A stretch of DNA of 64,000 bases from contig NZ_LZHW01000004.1 of assembly GCF_001667265.1 (NCBI RefSeq), forward strand, positions 1 through 64,000, written 5' to 3'. A program made the translations under genes and the position numbers. Below, piece after piece: positions 52,649-61,850 of this stretch; within the stretch, counting starts at the first letter, position 1; every line of letters begins with the position of its first letter. The notes beneath the pieces were generated by a model that saw nothing but the letters and a program-made list of their open reading frames with translations, did no database searches and was not told the origin of the DNA. Source of the DNA: Mycobacterium sp. ACS4331. Lineage in GTDB: Bacteria; Actinomycetota; Actinomycetes; Mycobacteriales; Mycobacteriaceae.

Positions 52649-52980
52649 GCCCTCCGCCCAAGCAGTACTACGACGACGGGCTGATCCAACTGGACCAGCA
52701 CGCGATCACGTTGCGCCGCTACCATTTCCCGTCCGGCACCTCGAAGGTGATCCCGGTCGACACCGTGCGCGGCTACAAGGCCGAATCGCTTGGCCTGTTC
52801 ACCCAGCGGTTCCGCATCTGGGGCAGTTCCGACCTGCGCCGTTGGCTTCCGTTGGACGTGTGGCGCCCGATCAAGTCCACACTCGTCACACTCGACGTCC
52901 CCGGCAGGACCAAACCGGCGTTCACCCCGTTGCGTCCCAAGGAGTTCCTCGAAATGCTCGACGAGGTCCTCGAGCACTAG
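52645..52980 (+). CDS. conserved hypothetical protein (Rv3819 homologue)
   Basis: 111 residues from a GTG overlapping the previous stop by 4 bases. Beta-rich chain (IQLDQHAITLRRYHFPSGTSKVIPVDTVRGYKAESLG) with a C-terminal amphipathic helix (KEFLEMLDEVLEH), which recalls a PH-like bacterial fold. No catalytic motif is seen. Same length and same position as Rv3819; the strict coupling to the MBL/Rieske gene implies a partner or assembly role (inference). Its TAG stop directly abuts the stop of the converging MOSC gene. Confidence 0.8.
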   Translation: MSPPPKQYYDDGLIQLDQHAITLRRYHFPSGTSKVIPVDTVRGYKAESLGLFTQRFRIWGSSDLRRWLPLDVWRPIKSTLVTLDVPGRTKPAFTPLRPKEFLEMLDEVLEH

Positions 52981-53967
52981 CTAGCCACGCAGGACGGTGG
53001 CCTCCAGGACGCGCTGCAGACCGCGCAGGGCGGTCCTGCCCGCCGCCGAGGCGGCCCGGCGCACGGCACCGGGTTCGGCCACCGCGTGCACGATCACCTC
53101 GTCCCCGACCCGGACCACCCCCGCCTCCGTCACCTCGGCGTACACCCCGAGGAAGCGGTCGGTGAGCTGCGCGAGCTGGCGGGTCAGCCCACGGTCGGTC
53201 TCCAGACCCGGTTGGGCCCGGGTGGGGACCACGCACCGGATGGTCGGGATGTCGACGTTCAGTGACACCGTCCCGAGACGGAGTTGCGAACCCACCCACT
53301 GCGTTTCGGGAAACCCCACCGCCCCGGCGACGTCGACGAGGACGTTGGGCCGGAACCGCCGCACGTCATAGGGCACACCGTCGGGCGACAGTGCCGCCAG
53401 GCTGGACGTGCTCATCAGATGCACCGGGCTCAGGTCGACGAACGTTCCCGGCGGGGTGGAGAACCGCGCCAGCGTGAGGACCTGCTTGGTGGTGAACACC
53501 GAGGTGTCTGGCAGCGCCTCGTCCGCCGACAGGCCGAAATCCTGACGGACCACACTGGCCGCGTAGTTGGCGAGGCTCTGCCGGAGCGAAAGTCTGTGCG
53601 CGCTGGTGTCTTTGACGGGCGGCAGCGGGGTCAGCCGGACTTCGCGGCCGACCACTTCGCTGATTCGGTCGTGAATCGCCGGGTCGTCGCTGTCGAGTTC
53701 GGCCCCGTCTGGGAACGTCACGATCACCGTCGGCGCCCGACCCGGCCCCGCGTCGTCCCCGGGTTCGCGTGCATACCGGGCCGTGCAGCCCAGCAGCGCG
53801 GGCACCCTGCGCGCCGAGGCGGTCACGTCGTTCTCCAGATCACGCACGGCCCACAGTCGGTCAGCGTGCACACCCCGGCGGTCGATGCGCACCTGCTCGA
53901 CCGCCGTGCCGCCCATGGACTTCACCGGGAAGCGCCAGAGCTGCTGAACCGACCCGGGTGCGGACAT
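52981..53967 (-). CDS. MOSC-domain protein (YcbX/mARC type)
   Basis: 328 residues. MOSC N-terminal beta-barrel with QQLWRFPVKSMGG and GVHADRLWAVRDL, then the MOSC domain (about 175-295) with the conserved Cys in IPTIRCVVPTRAQPG, which binds the molybdenum cofactor in mARC and YcbX. A molybdenum-dependent reductase of N-hydroxylated compounds is the usual role; no ferredoxin domain is attached, so an electron partner is needed. The start overlaps the stop of the DUF5718 gene by one base. Molybdenum synthesis genes are not in the window. Confidence 0.88.
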   Translation of the reverse strand: MSAPGSVQQLWRFPVKSMGGTAVEQVRIDRRGVHADRLWAVRDLENDVTASARRVPALLGCTARYAREPGDDAGPGRAPTVIVTFPDGAELDSDDPAIHDRISEVVGREVRLTPLPPVKDTSAHRLSLRQSLANYAASVVRQDFGLSADEALPDTSVFTTKQVLTLARFSTPPGTFVDLSPVHLMSTSSLAALSPDGVPYDVRRFRPNVLVDVAGAVGFPETQWVGSQLRLGTVSLNVDIPTIRCVVPTRAQPGLETDRGLTRQLAQLTDRFLGVYAEVTEAGVVRVGDEVIVHAVAEPGAVRRAASAAGRTALRGLQRVLEATVLRG

Positions 53968-54776
53968 CAGCGTTGCGAAACTCTTTGGCGCAGTTCCGAA
54001 TTCGCATCCGAGGCGGTGTCGTACACGCGCACGACGGCGGCGTCGCCCGGCTTGAGGTAGGTGGACTCACCCAACGCGGTGTAGCGCGTGGCACCGATGC
54101 CGATCAACACGTTCTCCGGACGACCCGAGGCCACCATCAGCGCCCCGACGTCCTCCAGGGGTGTGTCCGGCGACCCCTTCTGATTGGCCAACCGCTCGAC
54201 GATCCAGTCCAGGAGAACCTCGCCGTAGTAGGAGTAACCCAGCAGTGGGCTGTCGACGCCGTACTCGTGCGCCTTCCCTTCGGCGTCGTCCAGGAAGCAC
54301 ACCAGCCGCAGGGTGGCGGTCGGACCGTCCGGGGTGAGGTCGCTGATGTCGAAGAACTGCCGCGCCACACCTTTGGAGGCCGGGCCCCAGTTCTTCTTGT
54401 GGCTGATCTTCGGGGCACCGGGTCGGCGGATGGAGCAGTCATTGAACGCACCCAGCGCGAACGGCTCCAGCGCGGCGACGGTGTCGCCGTCCCACTTCAC
54501 CCGGCAGGCCAACCCGACCTCGGGCTCGATCTGCAGATTCAGCGGACCGTCGGAGGCCTCCGGCAGCAGGATCTGATCGTGCGACAGTGGGAACTCACCC
54601 AGGAAGCTGTCGTAACCCGGTGCATACCAGGGGAATATCCCCTTCGGGGCGACGCCCTCGGAGGCCACGTTGACGAAGTCGACCGCCTCCCCTGCCTGTT
54701 CGAGGTGTCCTGCGAAGTTACCGGCGACTCCGAACCCGAACCAGGTGCGAAGCTCAGCGAGGTCGATATCGATCAT
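53967..54776 (-). CDS. DUF5718-type protein
   Basis: 269 residues, ATG 54776. Sequence of the type WFGFGVAGNFAGHLEQAGEA at the start, LNLQIEPEVGLACRVKW in the middle and a beta-rich C-terminus (YLKPGDAAVVRVYDT). The pattern EPEVGL and GDIDVLL-like features recall the fumarylacetoacetate hydrolase fold without its full metal triad, so I only name the family. Function unknown. It is first gene of the DUF5718-MOSC pair and is divergent from the hemerythrin gene across a 125-base region with two inverted repeats. Confidence 0.65.
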   Translation of the reverse strand: MIDIDLAELRTWFGFGVAGNFAGHLEQAGEAVDFVNVASEGVAPKGIFPWYAPGYDSFLGEFPLSHDQILLPEASDGPLNLQIEPEVGLACRVKWDGDTVAALEPFALGAFNDCSIRRPGAPKISHKKNWGPASKGVARQFFDISDLTPDGPTATLRLVCFLDDAEGKAHEYGVDSPLLGYSYYGEVLLDWIVERLANQKGSPDTPLEDVGALMVASGRPENVLIGIGATRYTALGESTYLKPGDAAVVRVYDTASDANSELRQRVSQR

Positions 54777-54828
54777 GGCTGCACCCTACTGCGGCCCCGA
54801 GCAAGCCGGTGACAAGTCGCACTTAAGT

Positions 54829-54851
54829 CGCCAGCGCCAGGCTGGCTGGCG
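54829..54851. promoter_or_regulatory. inverted repeat CGCCAGC-N9-GCTGGCG
   Basis: A 7-bp palindromic pair, centred about 62 bases upstream of the hemerythrin start and 64 bases upstream of the DUF5718 start, in the middle of the divergent region. Candidate operator for both genes. Confidence 0.35.
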
Positions 54852-54858
54852 AACCTGC

Positions 54859-54878
54859 GATCCGGGACGTCCCGGATC
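54859..54878. promoter_or_regulatory. perfect 20-bp palindrome before the hemerythrin gene
   Basis: GATCCGGGAC followed directly by its reverse complement. It ends 23 bases before the GTG at 54902, next to the GAGGAG ribosome binding site, so it is placed to act as operator of the hemerythrin gene or as a leader hairpin. No known regulator motif is recognised. Confidence 0.5.
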
Positions 54879-54901
54879 CGCCTAGCCCGAGGAGCACCAC
54901 A

Positions 54902-55600
54902 GTGACCACCGCCGGCACCACCGCGCCCGAGCACGCGGACGATTCCGCACCCGATCTTCTGCGCATCACCCTGGCCCACCGGGCGATGCTGACCGACCTG
55001 CTGCGCCTGACCGAGCTGGCCGAGGCCGTGCGCGACCGCGATGTGATCTGCACGCCGGGCCACGCCCGGGCCATCTCGCAGTACATCGAGCTGCTCTGCG
55101 ATTCCATCCACCACCACCACGCAGCGGAGGACGCCGTGATGTGGCCCGCCATCCAGGCCAGCGTGGGTGATCACCTGGATCTGAGCGAGCTGACCGCGGA
55201 CCACGAGGCGCTGGAGCCGCGGCTGGCTCAGCTGCGGGCTCGGGCGGCGGCCTTCCGGCTCTCGATGGGCGACCGTCAGGTCGGTGGCCTGCTGGCCCTC
55301 GAACTCGCCGAGCTGGCGGCCCTGCTGACCGATCACATCAACGACGAGGAGATCGAGCTGTTCCCGCTCATCACCGAGCACGTCTCCGTGGCGGAATGGG
55401 CGTCAGTGGAGGCCGCGGCCCGGGAGGGGGCCCGGATGTCGTTCGACGGGCCGCGCCTCCTGGCGGTCATGACCGACGACGAGCGGACGGCGTTGCGCCG
55501 GCAGACGGGCTGGCGGCACCGCGTGCTGCTCACGGTGCTGAGGCTTGCCCATCGGCGGCGGGAGCGGGCGGTCTTCGGCCGGCGCGGCGTCAGTCGGTGA
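54902..55600 (+). CDS. hemerythrin HHE cation-binding domain protein
   Basis: 232 residues, GTG start with GAGGAG about 10 bases upstream. Four-helix metal site: His26 in LAHRAMLTDL, HHHHAAEDAVMWP (about residues 61-73), ADHEALEPRL (about 100) and TDHINDEEIELFPLI (about 142-156). Proteins of this type bind two irons and oxygen or nitric oxide, or sense redox state. The C-terminal 80 residues (VAEWASVEAAAREG...RRQTGWRHRVLL) include a hydrophobic stretch close to the end. The last 11 bases overlap the 3' end of the converging regulator gene. Confidence 0.88.
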   Translation: MTTAGTTAPEHADDSAPDLLRITLAHRAMLTDLLRLTELAEAVRDRDVICTPGHARAISQYIELLCDSIHHHHAAEDAVMWPAIQASVGDHLDLSELTADHEALEPRLAQLRARAAAFRLSMGDRQVGGLLALELAELAALLTDHINDEEIELFPLITEHVSVAEWASVEAAAREGARMSFDGPRLLAVMTDDERTALRRQTGWRHRVLLTVLRLAHRRRERAVFGRRGVSR

Positions 55601-58600
55601 ACCGGCGGGCTTCGACCGCCAGTCGCTCGCGCAGTGCCGCGGCCGCCTCCCGGTGCCGGCGCGCATCCTCCGGCCTGCCCAACGCGTCCTCCGCGGCGGC
55701 CAGCGCGTCGTCCACCGGTCCGACGATCAGCCCGTCCACGCCCAGGCCGGCGATCCGGCCGGAGTACGGGCGCAGGTCCTCGGCCCGGGCCCGGGCCTCG
55801 TCGCGGTCGCCGAGCGCGACCGCCGCGTTGACCCGCAGGACGGTGAAGGGCAGCCAGAAGTACGCCCGCTCGATCGGCTGGCGGTCGGGCCAGAGCGCTC
55901 GTGCCTCCGCCTCGCGGCCGGCAGCCATCAACGCCAGCACCGCGGCGTCCAGCGCAGCGACCGACACCTCCCGATAGAAGAACACCAGTTCGTCGGCCAG
56001 CACACCCAGATCTCCCAGGCAGAACTCACCCGTCACCCGGCCGACCATCGCCAGCTTGGCCCCGTTGGCGGCGCCGTTCTCCACCATGCGGGCCGCCAGA
56101 TCGGTGTAGGCGCGCACGGCCTCGTCGAGGCGTCCCACCAGCAGGTGCATCCGGGCACCGAACAGGCCCAGCACACCGAGCAGATGCACGAGTTGGCCAG
56201 TGCCCGCCCGGGCCACCGCGAGGTCGACGTGGCGCTTCGCCTCGGCCAGGTCAGACCGATGACCGGCCGCCAGGGACAGCAGCCAGTGGGCTACCGCTTG
56301 ATAGTCGGCCTGCTCGGTGGCCTCCGCGGTCTCCAACAGTTCGGCGGCCGTCGAGTCACGCTCGGCGTCGAGGTCGGGACCCAACGCGCCGTAAGCCCGC
56401 ACGTTGAGGGCGGCGCACAGCAGCCGGCCCGCCGATCCGGGGTCCTCGGCGTAGGCGCGACGCGCCAGGTCCAGCATCTCGGTGCTGACCGCCAGGGCCC
56501 CGTCCGGGTCGGCGCCCTCCAGTTCTACGTACAGCGCCTTGAGCAGCCTGATGCGATCGGCCACCGTGACCCCGTCGACGGCCAGCATCTCCCGCAGCAG
56601 TCCGATCATGTGGGCATCGGACCCGTCGTACTCGCGGTCCCGCCACACCAGGGGGGTGTCCCAGGCGGTGAGGACCCGGATCGTCAGGTCGTGCTGCGAC
56701 GTCCCGGTGAGCAACTGCAGGGCGGCCTTCATCTCAAGACGTGCTCCGACCGCGTCGCCGGACTGCGCCAGCGCGGCGATCAGACCACAGCGTGCGTCGA
56801 TCTCATCGCGCAGACCGTCGGCGCTGGGCCGCAACCGACGGCTGGCCGCCAAGTCCAGCATCTGCAGTACCGAGCGCCATTGCCGGGCGGCTTCGGCGTG
56901 GGCTCCGAGCGTGCTGGCCTCACGCGCCGCCTCTGTCGCGAAAGCCGCTGCGGTCAAGGCGGTTTCGGCCCTCGCCGCGGCGACAGCGTGGTGCGCCAAC
57001 GCGGCCGGGTCGACCGACCGGCCCGGGGCGCGGAGCAGCTCCAGCGCGGCACCGTGCAGGCGGGACCGGCGCAGCTTGGAGGTGTCTTCGTAGAGGGTGT
57101 CACGGACCAGGGCGTGGGCGAACCGCAGCCGCCCGGGCTCGGGCTCGTCGAGCAGACCCAGCAGGACCGCCGGCTCCAGCGCGTCGAGCAGGTCGTCTGG
57201 ATCGCTGCGGCACAGTTCGGCGAGCAGGTCGACGTCGATGTCGCGGCCCAGCACCGCGGCCTGACGCAACGCCGTGACGGTCTGCCCCGGCAGTCGGGCC
57301 AGCCTGCGGCGCAGCACATCCCGGACGCCGACCGGCACCGACGCCCACACCGCATCCGGCCCCTCGGCGTCCATCAGCCGGGCCAGCTCGCGGATGAACA
57401 GCGGATTTCCGCCGGTGCGCTCGCGCAGCAGCCGCAGGGCCTCTCCGCTCGCGGTGGTCAGCCCGCAGTCGGCAGCGAGCGCGGCGGTGGCCGCGGCGTC
57501 CAGGCCGTCCAGGATCAGGTGCGCCGCGGTGTGGACCGTCAGCGCCGCCCGGGCCACCTCGAGTTCGCCGTGGTCCTCCGTGGGGCGATAGGTCGCGATC
57601 ACCAGCACGCGGCTGTCCTTGATGCGGTCGGCCACCAGCCGCAGCAGCTCCAGCGTCAAGCCGTCGGTGCGGTGCAGGTCATCCAGCACGATCGCGAGCG
57701 GCTGAGCGTCGGCGACCGCGCTCACCACGTCGGCGACCGCCTGCCCCAGCCAGAACGTGCCCGGTTCGGCGGTGGCACCGTCGTGCAGCAGGGGCGCCAG
57801 CGCCACCCTGTCGTCGTCGGTTCCGGATTCGAGCAGGTCACGCAGCACCTCGGTCCAGGCCCACCCGGCCGGTGCGCCGTGCACCTCCGGGCAGCGGCCG
57901 AGCACCGTGCGCCACCCCGCGGCCCGCAGCCGGGCCGTCGCGGCGTCGGCCAGGGTGGTCTTGCCCGAGCCCGCCTCACCCCCAATCCACACCACCGCAC
58001 TGCGACCGGCGGCGACGGCCCCCGCGACGTTGTCGATCTCGGCGAGTTCCTCGGCCCGCCCGTAGGCGGCGGCCTCGGGCGTGTCCGGCGCCGCGATCGC
58101 GGGCGCCGCCGGCTGTAGGTTCGGCCGTGACGGCTCCAAATACTCCGCCTGGCACAGGATGTCGCGTTCGAGGTCGCGCAGCGCCCGACCGGGTTCCAGA
58201 CCCAGTTCGTCGATGAGGTGACTTCGGGTGCGCCGCAACACCTCCAGGGCATCGGTCTGGCGCCCGCTGCGGTACAGCGCCGTCGCCAGCACCGCGGCGG
58301 CGCCCTCCCGGCCGGGACGCTCACCGACAAGGAGTTCCAGCGCGGCGATCGCGGAGTGATGGCGGCCGAGTTCCACCTGCGCCGCGGCCTGCGCCTCCAC
58401 CGCGGTCAGCCGGAGCTCGGTCAGCCGGGCCACCTCGGGTGCGGCCCACAGGGCGTCGCCGAACCCGGCGAACGGATCTCCCGACCATCCGGCCAGCGCC
58501 TCGTCGAGCCGGCGCATGCGCTTCTGCGGATCCGATTCCTCATGTGCCGCAGTGACATCGGCTTCGAATCGCCAGGAGTCGACGGCGTCGGCCGGCAGCC

Positions 58601-58904
58601 GCAGGCAGTACCCGGGCGCGGCGCTGACGAGGACGCGGGCGGGGGCCCGGCGCTGCCGACCCGGCTCGAGCGCACGCCGAAGATGCGAGACGTAGACCTG
58701 CAGCGCGGACAGCGCCTTGGGCGGCGGTTCCCCCTCCCACAGGTCCTCGATGAGCCGGTCCACCGACACCGTATGGCCATGTGCGGCCACCAGTCTGGCC
58801 AGGAGCGCGCGTTGCAGCCGCGCGCCCAGGTCCACCGGATCGCCGCCGACCCACGCCTGCACCGGTCCCAGAACCCGCACCCGTACCGGGTTGTCCGCAG
58901 TCAT
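55590..58904 (-). CDS. SARP/AfsR-type transcriptional regulator with BTAD and ATPase domains
   Basis: 1104 residues from ATG 58904. Order: OmpR-type winged helix (about 5-102, with ALSALQVYVSHLRRALEPG), BTAD bacterial transcriptional activation domain (about 108-253), linker, AAA/NACHT-like ATPase with Walker A GGEAGSGKTT (308-317) and Walker B LAIVLDDLHRTD (about 400), and a long alpha-helical TPR-like C-terminal half. Related to AfsR and to large mycobacterial regulators such as EmbR relatives with extra ATPase parts. Target genes unknown; the neighbours hemerythrin and serS are candidates only by position. Confidence 0.85.
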   Translation of the reverse strand: MTADNPVRVRVLGPVQAWVGGDPVDLGARLQRALLARLVAAHGHTVSVDRLIEDLWEGEPPPKALSALQVYVSHLRRALEPGRQRRAPARVLVSAAPGYCLRLPADAVDSWRFEADVTAAHEESDPQKRMRRLDEALAGWSGDPFAGFGDALWAAPEVARLTELRLTAVEAQAAAQVELGRHHSAIAALELLVGERPGREGAAAVLATALYRSGRQTDALEVLRRTRSHLIDELGLEPGRALRDLERDILCQAEYLEPSRPNLQPAAPAIAAPDTPEAAAYGRAEELAEIDNVAGAVAAGRSAVVWIGGEAGSGKTTLADAATARLRAAGWRTVLGRCPEVHGAPAGWAWTEVLRDLLESGTDDDRVALAPLLHDGATAEPGTFWLGQAVADVVSAVADAQPLAIVLDDLHRTDGLTLELLRLVADRIKDSRVLVIATYRPTEDHGELEVARAALTVHTAAHLILDGLDAAATAALAADCGLTTASGEALRLLRERTGGNPLFIRELARLMDAEGPDAVWASVPVGVRDVLRRRLARLPGQTVTALRQAAVLGRDIDVDLLAELCRSDPDDLLDALEPAVLLGLLDEPEPGRLRFAHALVRDTLYEDTSKLRRSRLHGAALELLRAPGRSVDPAALAHHAVAAARAETALTAAAFATEAAREASTLGAHAEAARQWRSVLQMLDLAASRRLRPSADGLRDEIDARCGLIAALAQSGDAVGARLEMKAALQLLTGTSQHDLTIRVLTAWDTPLVWRDREYDGSDAHMIGLLREMLAVDGVTVADRIRLLKALYVELEGADPDGALAVSTEMLDLARRAYAEDPGSAGRLLCAALNVRAYGALGPDLDAERDSTAAELLETAEATEQADYQAVAHWLLSLAAGHRSDLAEAKRHVDLAVARAGTGQLVHLLGVLGLFGARMHLLVGRLDEAVRAYTDLAARMVENGAANGAKLAMVGRVTGEFCLGDLGVLADELVFFYREVSVAALDAAVLALMAAGREAEARALWPDRQPIERAYFWLPFTVLRVNAAVALGDRDEARARAEDLRPYSGRIAGLGVDGLIVGPVDDALAAAEDALGRPEDARRHREAAAALRERLAVEARRFTD

Positions 58905-58926
58905 CCCCAAGGCCGCGGTGTCGCGC

Positions 58927-60183
58927 TTACCGGGGTTCCAGCACCGAGGCGCCGACGTACGGCACGAGCGCGTCAGGAACCCGGACGCTGCCGTCGGGCT
59001 GCTGGTGGTTCTCCAGGATCGCCACGAGCCAGCGGGTGGTGGCCAGGGTGCCGTTCAGCGTCGCGGCGGTCTGCGGCTTTCCGTTCTCGTCGCGGTAGCG
59101 CGTCGCGAGCCGACGAGCCTGGAAGGTCGTGCAGTTCGACGTCGACGTGAGCTCGCGGTAGGCCTGCTGTGTGGGCACCCAGGCTTCGCAGTCGTACTTC
59201 CGCGCGGCCGACGACCCGAGATCGCCCGCCGCCACGTCGATGACGCGGTACGGAACTTCGATGTGCGCCAACATCTCCCGCTGCCAGCCGAGGAGCCGCT
59301 GGTGCTCGGCCTCGGCGTCTTCAGGCTTGCAGTAGACGAAGCCCTCGACCTTGTCGAACTGATGCACACGGATGATGCCGCGGGTGTCCTTGCCGTAGCT
59401 GCCGGCCTCGCGCCGAAAGCACGACGACCATCCCGCATACCGCAGCGGCCCGCCGGAGAGGTCGAGGATCTCGCCCGAGTGGTACCCCGCCAACGGCACC
59501 TCCGAGGTGCCGACGAGGTACATGTCGTCGGCCTCGAGGCGGTAGATCTCCTCGGAGTGCGCGCCGAGGAAGCCCGTACCCGCCATGACCTCGGGGCGCA
59601 CCAGCACGGGCGGGATCATCAGCGTGAACCCGTTCTCAGTCGCGACCCGCACTGCCAGCTGCAGCAGGCCCAACTGGAGCAGCGCGCCGCGGCCGGTCAG
59701 GAAGTAGAAGCGCGACCCGGAGACCTTCGCGCCGCGCTCCATATCGATCAGGCCCAGCGCTTCACCGAGTTCCAGGTGGTCCTTGGGATCGGACAGCCGA
59801 GCCGGCTCCCCGACCGTGTCGAGCACCACGAAGTCGTCCTCGCCGCCCGCCGGGACGCCGTCGATGATGACGTTGGACACCGCCATGTGCGCCGCGGTGA
59901 ACGCCTCCTCCGCGGCGGCCTGGGCGGCCTCGGCCTCCTTGACCTCCGCGGCGAGTTCCTTGGCGCGCGCGAGCACCGCCGGGCGGTCGTCGCTGCTGGC
60001 CGCACCGACCTGTCGGCTCACGGCTTTCTGTTCGGCGCGCAGGGTGTCCGCCTTCGACACCGCGGCGCGACGCGCGGCGTCGGCGGCCAGCAGCGCGTCC
60101 ACCAACTCGGGGTCTTCCCCCCGGCTGCGTTGGGAACGGCGCACGACGTCGGGGTCTTCGCGGAGCAGCTTGAGGTCGATCAC
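58927..60183 (-). CDS. serS: seryl-tRNA synthetase
   Basis: 418 residues (M. tuberculosis 419), GTG start at 60183. Cytoplasmic class II synthetase. The N-terminal two-helix coiled-coil arm (about residues 25-105, [25 protein letters not shown]...) binds the long variable arm of tRNA-Ser. Class II motif 2 is [21 protein letters not shown], motif 3 [18 protein letters not shown], and [15 protein letters not shown] lies at the serine site. A TAGTGT box 8 nt before the GTG suggests leaderless transcription. The upstream open frame to 60876 is antisense to the septum gene and not used. Confidence 0.97.
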   Translation of the reverse strand: MIDLKLLREDPDVVRRSQRSRGEDPELVDALLAADAARRAAVSKADTLRAEQKAVSRQVGAASSDDRPAVLARAKELAAEVKEAEAAQAAAEEAFTAAHMAVSNVIIDGVPAGGEDDFVVLDTVGEPARLSDPKDHLELGEALGLIDMERGAKVSGSRFYFLTGRGALLQLGLLQLAVRVATENGFTLMIPPVLVRPEVMAGTGFLGAHSEEIYRLEADDMYLVGTSEVPLAGYHSGEILDLSGGPLRYAGWSSCFRREAGSYGKDTRGIIRVHQFDKVEGFVYCKPEDAEAEHQRLLGWQREMLAHIEVPYRVIDVAAGDLGSSAARKYDCEAWVPTQQAYRELTSTSNCTTFQARRLATRYRDENGKPQTAATLNGTLATTRWLVAILENHQQPDGSVRVPDALVPYVGASVLEPR

Positions 60184-60191
60184 GCCCGTCA

Positions 60192-60197
60192 ACACTA
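60192..60197 (-). promoter_or_regulatory. candidate -10 box of serS
   Basis: Minus-strand TAGTGT (TANNNT), 8 nt before the GTG of serS, with no ribosome binding site between. Confidence 0.45.
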
Positions 60198-60297
60198 CTT
60201 TTGCCGTCAGCGACCTGCGCTCTCGAGGGTCAGTTGGCGGTATGTGTCGCCCCGCCCCGCATGAGCACAACCCCATAACACTACAAACGCAACAGTT

Positions 60298-60324
60298 GTC
60301 ACAGCGGTCGGCGCGCCTGTCACA
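60298..60324 (+). promoter_or_regulatory. two GTCACA repeats before the septum-formation gene
   Basis: GTCACAGCG at 60298-60306 is identical to the last unit upstream of erp; a second GTCACA lies at 60319-60324, 21 bases on and 10 bases before the ATG. Spacing of two helical turns fits a dimeric OmpR-type regulator. MtrA is the candidate because septum and wall genes are its known targets. Confidence 0.45.
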
Positions 60325-60334
60325 ATGGAAGCCG

Positions 60335-61846
60335 ATGGTTGATGGACCCCAGCAGGAAGATCGCGACGACGTGGCCGTAGAGAACGACCCCGTCGGCTCC
60401 CCAGACGACACCCCCGATGCCGCGTTCGCCGCCGAGCCGGCGTCGACCGGCTTCGATGTGGAATCGACTGCTGTGGAGGCCGACACCGACCCCGAGGACC
60501 AGGCCCCGCGTGAGCGGTTCAGCTGGCTGAACACCTTCCAGGCCCGGTCCACGCGTCGCGCCCTCCTGCTCACCGCGCTGGGCGCGCTGCTGATCGCGGG
60601 CGTGATCACCGCGCTTCCCGTCAACCGCAGCCAGACCGGTCTGGCCGCGTACCTGCAGTCCGACCCCGTCCCGGCCACCGGATCCCGCGGCAACAAGGCG
60701 TTCAACGACGCCAAGGCCGGCGACTGCCTGAACTGGCCCGAGCGCACTCCGGACGAGGCGACCATCGTCGACTGCGGGGAGGACCACCGCTTCGAGGTGG
60801 CCGAGTCGGTCGACATGCGCACGTTCCCGGGCTCGGAGTACGGACCCGACGCCGCGCCGCCGTCGCCGGCGCGCATCCAGCAGATCAGCCAGGAGCAGTG
60901 CCAGGTCGCGGTGCGGCACTACCTCGGCCAGAAGTTCGACCCGAACAGCCGGTTCACGATCAGCATGCTGTGGTCGGGCGACAAGGCCTGGCGGCAGCAC
61001 GGCGAGCGCCGCATGCTGTGCGGGCTGCAGCTTCCGGGTCCCGACAGCCAGCAGTTGGCGTTCAAGGGCCGCGTCGCCGACGTCGACCAGTCCAAGGTCT
61101 GGCCCGCGGGCACATGCCTGGGCATCGACCCGGCCAGCAACCAACCGACCGACATCCCCGTCGACTGCGCCTCGCCGCACGCCATGGAGGTCACCGGGTC
61201 GGTGAACCTGGCCGAGCGCTTTCCCGGCGGGCTGCCGCCCGAGCCTGAGCAGGACGGATTCATCAAGGACTCCTGCACCCGGATGACGGACGCCTACCTT
61301 GCGCCTCTGCAGCTTCGGACGACGACCCTGACCCTGATCTACAGCACCATCTCGCTGCCCAGCTGGTCAGCGGGCAGCCACCAGGTGGCGTGCAGCATCG
61401 GGGCCACGCTGGGCAACGGGGGCTGGGCCACCCTGATCAACAGCGCCAAGGGGCCGCTGCTGATCAACGGCCAGCCACCCATCCCGCCGCCCGACATCCC
61501 GGCCGAGCGCCTGAACCTCCCGCCGATCCCGGCGCCCACCGGCGGCTCGCAGTCCACCTACGAGCCGGACTACTCGTCGAACTCGAACTCGAACTCGTCG
61601 AACTCGGGGTCGCACAGTTCGGGCTCGCAGAGCGACTCGAGTCAGCACCTGCCGGGGCAGACCTCGGCGCCGACATCCACCGCGGCCGCGACCGAACCCC
61701 CGCAGACACAGGGCAACACGTTCAACCCGCCGCCGCCGGGCGCCCCGGCGCCGCCCCCCGAGGCGCCCGCGCCGCCGCCGGCCGACGTCCCCGCACCCGC
61801 CGCAGGCCCCCCGCCGGGTCCTGAGGTCGCTCCGCCGCCGGCCTGA
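60335..61846 (+). CDS. septum formation family membrane protein (Rv3835 homologue)
   Basis: 503 residues, ATG 60335. An acidic cytoplasmic N-terminus (residues 1-60) precedes one membrane helix (about 75-95, [19 protein letters not shown]), and the rest is outside. The exported domain has paired cysteines ([50 protein letters not shown]) as in the Septum_form family. The last 120 residues are low complexity: Ser/Asn-rich, then Pro-rich. Probably acts at the division septum or in the wall; no mechanism is known. It overlaps by 4 bases' distance with the metallopeptidase gene downstream, one operon. Confidence 0.88.
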   Translation: MVDGPQQEDRDDVAVENDPVGSPDDTPDAAFAAEPASTGFDVESTAVEADTDPEDQAPRERFSWLNTFQARSTRRALLLTALGALLIAGVITALPVNRSQTGLAAYLQSDPVPATGSRGNKAFNDAKAGDCLNWPERTPDEATIVDCGEDHRFEVAESVDMRTFPGSEYGPDAAPPSPARIQQISQEQCQVAVRHYLGQKFDPNSRFTISMLWSGDKAWRQHGERRMLCGLQLPGPDSQQLAFKGRVADVDQSKVWPAGTCLGIDPASNQPTDIPVDCASPHAMEVTGSVNLAERFPGGLPPEPEQDGFIKDSCTRMTDAYLAPLQLRTTTLTLIYSTISLPSWSAGSHQVACSIGATLGNGGWATLINSAKGPLLINGQPPIPPPDIPAERLNLPPIPAPTGGSQSTYEPDYSSNSNSNSSNSGSHSSGSQSDSSQHLPGQTSAPTSTAAATEPPQTQGNTFNPPPPGAPAPPPEAPAPPPADVPAPAAGPPPGPEVAPPPA

Positions 61847-61850
61847 TTCG

